Source: Bacteroidales bacterium
Lineage (GTDB): Bacteria > Bacteroidota > Bacteroidia > Bacteroidales > GCA-2748055
Reading direction: 5' to 3'
Assembly (NCBI GenBank): GCA_029934875.1
Contig: JAOZLK010000094.1
Coordinates: 1-10,528, forward strand
DNA length: 10,528 nt
The notes under the pieces are model-generated. The model was given only the letters and a program-made list of their open reading frames with translations, was not told the origin of the DNA and ran no database searches. Position 1 is the first letter of the stretch. The number at the start of each line of letters is the position of its first letter. Shown piece after piece: positions 6,004 through 10,528 of this stretch. The translations under genes and the position numbers were made by a program.

Positions 6004-6996
6004 CTAGGCCGAAGGAATCATAAAAATCTCCAGGAGTATACTTTTTTCAGATGGAATCAATGCAAGCTCTTTTATGGCTGCCGGAATCAGGATGGTGTCT
6101 CCTTTTTGTAAAACTTCAGCATCACCCCCAGGGTAGTGGATATCCACCTTTCCCTCCATGCACATATATATAACAAAGGAATCGATGAGCATGTAATCCT
6201 TATCCACCGGCTGATCAAATTCAATGTACTGGGTGGTGAAATAGGGGCAATCTGCTACCCTTACTGAAGAGTTCAGCAGTGGAGTATAGGGTGTTTTGTA
6301 TTCCTTCTGCCGGGTGTAGTCCATGACATTCACCGCATGGTCGAGATGCAGTTCACGGCGTTCTCCGTCCGGTCCGGTCCGTCCCCAGTCATAGATCCGG
6401 TAAGTCATGTCGGATGTTTGCTGAATCTCGGCCAGTACAATTCCAGGCCCCAGCGCATGAATACGGCCTGTTGGCATAAAGAGCACATCACCCTTTTTCA
6501 CCGGCTCGAAATTCATCATATCAACCAGGCTGTCCTCCTTCAGGCCCTTGAGAAAACCCTCGCGGTCGGTATCCTGGTTAAAACCCGCAATCAGTTTTGA
6601 ATCCTTTTCAGCCTCAAGAATGTACCACATTTCGGTTTTTCCGTTCTCCCCATGGTGCTCTTCAGCATAAGTGTCGTCGGGGTGCACCTGTATGCTCAGG
6701 TTGTCGTTGGAGTGGATGAATTTGATCAGAATCGGAAAAAAGGATCCATGCTTTTCGAAAATGCTCTCGCCCACCATGTCGCCCATGTAAATCTCGATGA
6801 TCTCCTGCAGGGTATTCCCTTTCAGGAAGCCATTGGATACCACCGATATATTGTCCTCCACCATGGAGATCTCCCAGCTTTCGCCGGTCATTTTCGGTGC
6901 GTCACTTTTGCCGTACTCTTCTCTCAATTTCTCCCCGCCCCAGATCAACTCCTTATATATAGGCTTAAAACGTATGGGATATAATGTGTGTTCCAT
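6004..6996 (-). CDS. manA: Mannose-6-phosphate isomerase, class I
   Basis: A cupin-type zinc enzyme of 330 residues that interconverts mannose 6-phosphate and fructose 6-phosphate, linking glycolysis to GDP-mannose/fucose synthesis or mannose use. The size matches the shorter bacterial class I form. Zinc ligands are visible: Gln103 and His105 in SIQVHPDD (101-108), Glu122 in KTEMWY (120-125) and His180 in GRIHALG (177-183). The signature YRIYDWGR (199-206) carries Arg200, the substrate-contacting arginine of the family. The N-terminus has KELIWGG (15-21), also typical. The C-terminal third is the second cupin domain (CMEGKVDIHY). It is transcribed from its own promoter at 7021-7053, divergent from udk and convergent with the repressor gene, so it is probably not part of the agaS operon. 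There is no Shine-Dalgarno; the ATG at 6996 gives the usual family start. Confidence 0.95.
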   Translation of the reverse strand: MEHTLYPIRFKPIYKELIWGGEKLREEYGKSDAPKMTGESWEISMVEDNISVVSNGFLKGNTLQEIIEIYMGDMVGESIFEKHGSFFPILIKFIHSNDNLSIQVHPDDTYAEEHHGENGKTEMWYILEAEKDSKLIAGFNQDTDREGFLKGLKEDSLVDMMNFEPVKKGDVLFMPTGRIHALGPGIVLAEIQQTSDMTYRIYDWGRTGPDGERRELHLDHAVNVMDYTRQKEYKTPYTPLLNSSVRVADCPYFTTQYIEFDQPVDKDYMLIDSFVIYMCMEGKVDIHYPGGDAEVLQKGDTILIPAAIKELALIPSEKSILLEIFMIPSA

Positions 6997-7020
6997 GCTC
7001 GATTTCTAATATCTGAAGAA

Positions 7021-7053
7021 CAAAGGTAATTAGAAAGTATGTATTTTAGCAAA
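7021..7053 (-). promoter_or_regulatory. Promoter of manA (Bacteroidota type)
   Basis: On the minus strand TTTG (7050-7053, within CTTTTG) is followed after 21 bases by TACCTTTG (7021-7028), an exact TAnnTTTG. The spacer is a little longer than the 18 bases at agaS. The predicted start is about 7014, leaving a leader under 20 bases before the ATG at 6996. Confidence 0.6.
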
Positions 7054-7104
7054 AGACTTTAGACAGCCGAATAACCAATTACCATTAACCAATCACTATT
7101 TCCT

Positions 7105-7716
7105 ATGTTCACCATTGGCATCGCAGGAGGAACCGGCTCGGGAAAGACAACCGTTGTTCGCAAGATCCTGGAAAATATTCCCCGGGACCGGGTGGCACTT
7201 GTTCCTCAGGACTCCTATTACAAGGATAGCAGTCACCTTCCCATAGAAGAAAGACAGAAGATCAATTTTGACCACCCCGATTCGCTGGAGTTCGACCTGC
7301 TCACCGAGCACATCCGTTTACTGAAGGCAGGAAAGCCGGTGAATCAGCCCATCTACAGCTACCTGACCTGTACCCGTTCAGAGGAGACTATCCCGGTGGA
7401 GCCCAAAGAAGTGATCATCCTGGAGGGCATCCTGATTTACACCCACATGCCGCTGGTGAAGGAGATTGATATCAAGGTCTTTGTGGATGCCGATTCGGAC
7501 GACCGGCTGGGACGGGTAATTGAACGCGATATGATGGAAAGGGGACGCGATGTGAAGAAGGTGCTGGACCGCTACCAGGAAACCGTGAAACCCATGCACC
7601 TGCAGTTCATCGAACCCTCCAAGCGCTACGCTGACATCATCGTTCCCCAGGGCGGCCTCAATGAAGTAGCCATCTCCATCCTCCTGAACACCATCGAAAA
7701 GAAACTGAAATTATAG
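7105..7716 (+). CDS. udk: Uridine kinase (uridine/cytidine salvage)
   Basis: A P-loop NTP-dependent kinase of 203 residues (E. coli Udk is 213) that phosphorylates uridine and cytidine to UMP and CMP. Walker A is GGTGSGKTT (8-16). DSYYK (36-40) and NFDHPDS (54-60) are the conserved nucleoside-binding segments, with Asp36 as the likely catalytic base. IILEG (104-108), RDMMERGR (141-148, LID arginines) and MHLQFIEPSKRYADIIVPQGG (164-184) follow as in the family. One deviation: E. coli has YSYVEHTR, whereas this protein reads YSYLTCTR (84-91), so the base-contacting histidine is a cysteine at position 89. It lies divergent from manA and 70 bases before the CBS-protein gene. No clear promoter was found upstream, only a near-match TATTTTAG at 7043-7050. 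Confidence 0.93.
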   Translation: MFTIGIAGGTGSGKTTVVRKILENIPRDRVALVPQDSYYKDSSHLPIEERQKINFDHPDSLEFDLLTEHIRLLKAGKPVNQPIYSYLTCTRSEETIPVEPKEVIILEGILIYTHMPLVKEIDIKVFVDADSDDRLGRVIERDMMERGRDVKKVLDRYQETVKPMHLQFIEPSKRYADIIVPQGGLNEVAISILLNTIEKKLKL

Positions 7717-7786
7717 TACTGTTCCCTGCGTACTGACTTTGGATCGATATTTGTTTTATAATCACTAAACCTGTAAGTTTAACCCG

Positions 7787-8452
7787 ATGCTTGCCAAGGA
7801 GCTCATATCAGATATCGTAACGGCGCTGAAGACCTCAGACACCGGGACCGAGGCGCTTGCCTGGATGGAAGTGTTCCGGATCAAGCACCTGCCCATTGTG
7901 AATCAGCGCGATTTCCTGGGACTGATCTCCGATGCCGATATCTACGACCTGAACAATCCCGATGAGCCGGTTGGGAATCACAACCTTTCCCTGGAAAAGC
8001 CTTACGTAAGGGAAGATCAGCATATTTACGAAGTGATAGAGGTTCTGTCGAGGCTCGAACTGACCCTTGTTCCGGTACTGAATTACGAGAATCATTACCT
8101 GGGGGTAATTACCCAGGAGGAGCTGACCCAGCATTTTGCCCATCTTTCGGCCATGCAGCAGCCGGGAGGGATTATTGAGCTGGAGATGTTGGAGCTTGAC
8201 TACTCGCTGAGTGAAATTTCCCAGATCGTGGAGAGCAACAATGCCCGCATTCTGAGCCTTTATGTCTCTTCAAACGGGGAGAGGGGCAAACTGAGGGTAA
8301 CCCTGAAAATTAACCTTACCGAGATGACTTCGGTTTTGGAAACCTTTAACCGCTATAATTATCAGGTGGTTTCAGCCCATAATAGCGATGACGACCTGGA
8401 TGAGTTTTACCAGGAGCGATTCGATGTCTTTCTTAAATACCTGAATATATAA
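7787..8452 (+). CDS. CBS-domain protein with a C-terminal ACT-like region, upstream of NAD kinase
   Basis: The product is 221 residues with no signal peptide or membrane segment, so it should be cytoplasmic. Residues 1-55 and about 70-118 form a CBS pair: the first has HLPIVNQRDFLGLISDADIYD and the second has LVPVLNYENHYLGVITQEEL, both with the typical hydrophobic-PV-then-G-I/L-T/S pattern. Such pairs usually bind adenine nucleotides. Residues about 127-196 (GGIIELEMLELDYSLSEISQIVES, then NARILSLYVSS and LRVTLKINL) have the strand-helix-strand layout of an ACT-like domain. An acidic stretch SDDDLDE (200-206) follows. The stop is one base before the nadK ATG, so the two are co-translated. That makes a link with NAD(P) or adenylate sensing attractive, but no function is known to me. 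A near-consensus promoter (TTTG 7750-7753, TAAGTTTA 7774-7781) would make the mRNA almost leaderless; I give it little weight. Confidence 0.85.
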   Translation: MLAKELISDIVTALKTSDTGTEALAWMEVFRIKHLPIVNQRDFLGLISDADIYDLNNPDEPVGNHNLSLEKPYVREDQHIYEVIEVLSRLELTLVPVLNYENHYLGVITQEELTQHFAHLSAMQQPGGIIELEMLELDYSLSEISQIVESNNARILSLYVSSNGERGKLRVTLKINLTEMTSVLETFNRYNYQVVSAHNSDDDLDEFYQERFDVFLKYLNI

Positions 8453-8453
8453 G

Positions 8454-9332
8454 ATGCAAGTCGCCGTTTACGGAAGGAACTTACCTTCCTATGCCCGCGA
8501 GAACATTGCCACCATGTTCAACAAGTTCCAGATGCTGAATACGGGGGTTTGGATCTATGAGCCCTTTTATGAATACATGCAGAAGGAGACCGGACTGAGG
8601 CCCAGGGTGGATGGTTTGTTCAATGATAACACCGACCTGCCGGCCGATGTGGACTTCCTCTTTTCGCTTGGAGGAGACGGTACCTTCCTGGAGACCGTAA
8701 ATCTTGTAAAAGACAGCGGCATCCCGGTACTGGGTATGAACATAGGCCGCCTTGGCTTTCTTTCCTATGTTTCACAGGAAAATATGGAGGAGTCCCTTGA
8801 CAGCCTCTTCAGCGGGGAATTCGACATTGAGGAGCGGATGCTGCTCAGGGTGGAGGCCTCCGGGGTGGACCTGGGCGAGTCCTGTTTTGCACTGAACGAG
8901 GTTCGTTTGTATAAGAACAGTGGCTCGCTGATTACCATACATGTACGTATAAATGACGAATTTTTAAGTGCATACTGGGCCGACGGACTTTTGTTATCAA
9001 CACCTACCGGATCCACTGCCTATAACCTCAGTGTGGGTGGCCCCATAGTGGTACCCGAGTCCAAGACCCTGATTCTTTCCCCCATTGCTCCGCATAACCT
9101 AACCGTACGCCCCCTTGTGCTTCCCGACACCGCGGTGTTAAAGCTTTCAGTTGATTCCCGCGACCCCCAGTTTCAGCTGGCCATGGACTCCCATACGGTG
9201 GATCTGGACATGGATACAACGGTTAGCATTTACAAGGCAAAAGAAACATTAAAAATGATCAGGATTGAGAATATCAGCTTCTACAGCACCCTAAGAAATA
9301 AGCTGATGTGGGGTGCCGATAAAAGGAATTAA
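8454..9332 (+). CDS. nadK: NAD kinase
   Basis: A 292-residue ATP:NAD 2'-phosphotransferase, E. coli NadK being 292. It makes NADP from NAD in the cytoplasm. The diagnostic motif LGGDGTFL spans 72-79, with Asp75 as the catalytic aspartate. MNIGRLGFL (95-103), LNEV (147-150, the NE pair) and ADGLLLSTPTGSTAYNLSVGGP (176-197) follow in the usual order, then SPIAPH (209-214) and an RPLVLP segment. Nothing expected is missing. The gene begins one base after the CBS-protein stop (TAAGATG) and has no Shine-Dalgarno, implying coupled translation. Its TAA is followed directly by an AT-only palindrome and then the -7 box of the next gene. Confidence 0.96.
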   Translation: MQVAVYGRNLPSYARENIATMFNKFQMLNTGVWIYEPFYEYMQKETGLRPRVDGLFNDNTDLPADVDFLFSLGGDGTFLETVNLVKDSGIPVLGMNIGRLGFLSYVSQENMEESLDSLFSGEFDIEERMLLRVEASGVDLGESCFALNEVRLYKNSGSLITIHVRINDEFLSAYWADGLLLSTPTGSTAYNLSVGGPIVVPESKTLILSPIAPHNLTVRPLVLPDTAVLKLSVDSRDPQFQLAMDSHTVDLDMDTTVSIYKAKETLKMIRIENISFYSTLRNKLMWGADKRN

Positions 9333-9351
9333 AAAAATAATACTTATTTTT
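9333..9351 (+). terminator. Weak AT-only palindrome after nadK (possible terminator)
   Basis: AAAAATAA, a three-base loop TAC, and TTATTTTT form a perfect eight-base palindrome directly after the nadK stop codon. It could end nadK transcription, but it has no G-C pairs, so the hairpin would be weak, and it lies directly upstream of the next -7 box. Equally it may be only a promoter-side AT element. Confidence 0.25.
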
Positions 9352-9358
9352 ATATTTG
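9351..9358 (+). promoter_or_regulatory. -7 box of the first outer-membrane barrel gene
   Basis: TATATTTG is an exact TAnnTTTG, about 21 bases before the ATG at 9380. No TTTG was found at the matching -33 distance, where the sequence is an A-rich run. The TTG within this box is also a false start codon for the downstream gene. Confidence 0.5.
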
Positions 9359-9379
9359 TTAATTAGCTCTGCCCTCACT

Positions 9380-10147
9380 ATGAATAGAAATTTCTGGATC
9401 CTGATTGCTCTTATCCTGACCTTTACGGCCTTGGATGTCAGCGGACAGCGATGGAAGTTACGGAGATACGAAGTGGACCTTTCGGTGGGGTTAGTGACGT
9501 TTCACGGAGACATCGGGCTGGCAAATAAGCATTTCATGAACAATTTTAACGGCATGAGGCCCAGTTTTGGGCTTACTCCCCGTTTTAAAATTGCCAAGGA
9601 CATGGCCGTTAGTCTCGATCTGTCCTACCTGATGTATGGCGGAACAGATGAGGTGGGCTCTTCTCATGGGCGCAATTATTCATTCAATTCACACGCCTTC
9701 CAACATTTTGTGAGGTTTGAATATTTCCTCCTTGGTGAAGTAGGAGGTCTCGGAGGGGGGATTTATAACCGGCGTGGTATGGTGAACAATTACAACCGGG
9801 TTTACCTTTACATCTTTGCCGGGGCCGGCGGAATCCTTTCCAGTGCCAAGGTCTCGGACCTGAACAATAATGGTGAAGAGCCGGTGGATAATCCGGGATA
9901 TTACCCGGGAGTCCAGTATGGATTTGGATTTCCCCTGGGAGGTGGCCTGAAATTCTCCATCGATCCTCGCTGGAGCGTGGGTGCAGAGTTGGGCTACCAG
10001 TTTACCACCACCGATAAGTTGGATGGTTATGCACCCGAGGATGTATCCAAATACAATGATTCTTATTACCTGCTCACCATAAAGGCGGTCTACCGCCTCC
10101 GAAATGACAAGAACGGCCGACCAATTTTCAACAAGTATTACAGATAA
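9380..10147 (+). CDS. Outer-membrane beta-barrel protein, PorG/DUF6089-like
   Basis: The product is 255 residues from the ATG at 9380. An earlier in-frame TTG at 9356 is rejected because it lies inside the -7 promoter box and would disrupt the signal peptide. Residues 1-22 are a signal peptide (MNRNFWILIALILTFT..., cleavage probably after VSG, before Gln23). The mature part alternates hydrophobic and polar residues as beta strands do: EVDLSVGLVTFHGDIG, then a SLDLSYLMYGG strand, a RNYSFNSHAFQHFVRFEYFL pair, VYLYIFAGAGGI, YGFGFPLGGGLKFSI, SVGAELGYQFTT and YYLLTIKAVYRL. The barrel ends near the C-terminus, as outer-membrane barrels do. Its layout resembles DUF6089/PorG, the T9SS-associated barrel family, but the match is weaker than for the next gene. 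It has a likely own -7 box and lies 142 bases before a second barrel gene. Confidence 0.75.
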   Translation: MNRNFWILIALILTFTALDVSGQRWKLRRYEVDLSVGLVTFHGDIGLANKHFMNNFNGMRPSFGLTPRFKIAKDMAVSLDLSYLMYGGTDEVGSSHGRNYSFNSHAFQHFVRFEYFLLGEVGGLGGGIYNRRGMVNNYNRVYLYIFAGAGGILSSAKVSDLNNNGEEPVDNPGYYPGVQYGFGFPLGGGLKFSIDPRWSVGAELGYQFTTTDKLDGYAPEDVSKYNDSYYLLTIKAVYRLRNDKNGRPIFNKYYR

Positions 10148-10194
10148 TTGCGCTCACAATTTGAGTCTTACTACTAAATCTTATGCTTTAATAC

Positions 10195-10202
10195 TATCTT
10201 TG
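10195..10202 (+). promoter_or_regulatory. -7 box of the second barrel gene
   Basis: TATCTTTG, followed by CACC, is an exact TAnnTTTG. The predicted start is near 10209, giving a leader of about 80 bases. No TTTG lies at the right -33 distance; the nearest, at 10160-10163, is too far upstream. Confidence 0.5.
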
Positions 10203-10205
10203 CAC

Positions 10206-10227
10206 CTGTTTATCGCATAATAAACGG
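10206..10227 (+). other. Small hairpin at the start of the predicted leader
   Basis: CTGTTTAT (10206-10213) pairs with ATAAACGG (10220-10227) around a six-base loop, with one U-G wobble. It sits at the expected 5' end of the transcript. It might stabilise the mRNA or be chance in AT-rich sequence. Nothing else was recognised between the two barrel genes apart from the -7 box. Confidence 0.3.
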
Positions 10228-10289
10228 TCGATGCGGAGCGTTTTCAGTTAGGGTTTGTCACAATATCCCCTTTGTTCCGATAAGTGTTT

Positions 10290-10528
10290 ATGAGAATTAG
10301 CCTGAAATATCTCTTCCTGGGGGCAGCTTTGATGCTGGCTTTGCCACTGTTTGGACAGCGTAAGGCGGATATCGGTATTTTTGCCGGAGTACCCTGGTAC
10401 CTTGGCGATATCAGCCCTTCTGTTCCGCGTCCTACAGCGTTTCCACCGGCCATTGGCCCCATTCTCAGGTACAACTTCAATATGCGTAATTCCTTAAGGG
10501 TACATGGCATCTTTTATAATATGGGCTT
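10290..10528 (+). CDS. PorG-like outer-membrane protein (DUF6089), N-terminal part (cut by window edge)
   Basis: The ATG at 10290 opens 79 codons that run off the right edge. Residues 1-22 are a signal peptide (MRISLKYLF, hydrophobic core, cleavage after LFG before Gln23). The mature start ADIGIFAGVPWYLGDISPS (26-44), then a run of prolines and IGPILRYNFNMRNSLRVHG (55-73), is the characteristic beginning of DUF6089/PorG barrels: strand, the YLGDxxPS turn, then the LRYNFN-x-R-xSLR strand pair. PorG is an outer-membrane protein associated with the type IX secretion machinery in Bacteroidota. In many Bacteroidota genomes a gene of this family follows nadK and precedes uppS and bamA; whether that holds here lies beyond the window. 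Start choice rests on the signal peptide; there is no Shine-Dalgarno. Confidence 0.8.
   Translation, partial: MRISLKYLFLGAALMLALPLFGQRKADIGIFAGVPWYLGDISPSVPRPTAFPPAIGPILRYNFNMRNSLRVHGIFYNMG

Noticed and set aside
7073..7093. Direct repeat AACCAAT at 7073-7079 and 7087-7093 upstream of udk
   Set aside because: Only seven bases long in AT-rich sequence, with no regulator nearby and no matching promoter; most likely chance.
9356..9379. A TTG start adding eight residues to the first barrel protein
   Set aside because: The TTG falls in the -7 promoter box TATATTTG, so it would precede the transcript, and the ATG at 9380 gives a proper signal peptide.
10244..10510. An 88-codon minus-strand open frame at the right edge
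   Set aside because: It is antisense to the PorG-like gene, which has a signal peptide and family motifs; the minus-strand protein has neither.

Overview
The window reads as a chromosomal segment of a Bacteroidota bacterium. The evidence is threefold: promoters of the Bacteroidota type (TAnnTTTG -7 box, two with a TTTG -33 box), short-lipobox lipoproteins, and PorG-like (DUF6089) outer-membrane barrels beside a CBS-protein/NAD-kinase pair. Which order or family it belongs to cannot be decided from the sequence. No stretch longer than about 145 bases lacks a gene. No tRNA, rRNA, CRISPR array or insertion sequence was seen.

Left half (1-5055, minus strand): a tight sugar-catabolism operon. In transcription order it holds an AgaS-type SIS isomerase/deaminase, a GatZ/KbaZ-like tagatose-bisphosphate aldolase subunit, a PfkB sugar kinase, a GatY/KbaY-like class II aldolase, a 101-residue lipoprotein that looks like an amidohydrolase with its middle deleted, and the start of a lipoprotein resembling GH36 alpha-galactosidases (cut by the window edge). 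The first four form a chain: amino-sugar or ketose/aldose 6-phosphate to tagatose 6-phosphate (AgaS), to tagatose 1,6-bisphosphate (PfkB kinase), to dihydroxyacetone phosphate plus glyceraldehyde 3-phosphate (GatY/GatZ). A glycosidase at the end suggests that the sugar comes from alpha-galactosyl or alpha-GalNAc glycans. No transporter, GalNAc kinase or deacetylase lies in the window.

Centre (5056-5983): a divergent DeoR/AgaR-type repressor gene, separated from agaS by a 145-base AT-rich region. That region holds an exact Bacteroidota promoter for the operon. It also holds a 31-base-period direct repeat and an inverted repeat around the promoter, which are good operator candidates.

Right half (6004-10528): housekeeping genes. 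A class I mannose-6-phosphate isomerase (minus strand) converges on the repressor gene and has its own promoter. Divergent from it, on the plus strand, are uridine kinase, a CBS-domain protein, NAD kinase one base after it, and two outer-membrane beta-barrel genes in tandem. The second barrel gene is a recognisable PorG/DUF6089 start and is cut by the window edge.

Most worth a second look: the internally deleted amidohydrolase lipoprotein, the operator architecture upstream of agaS, and a GalN/tagatose pathway assembled without visible PTS genes.
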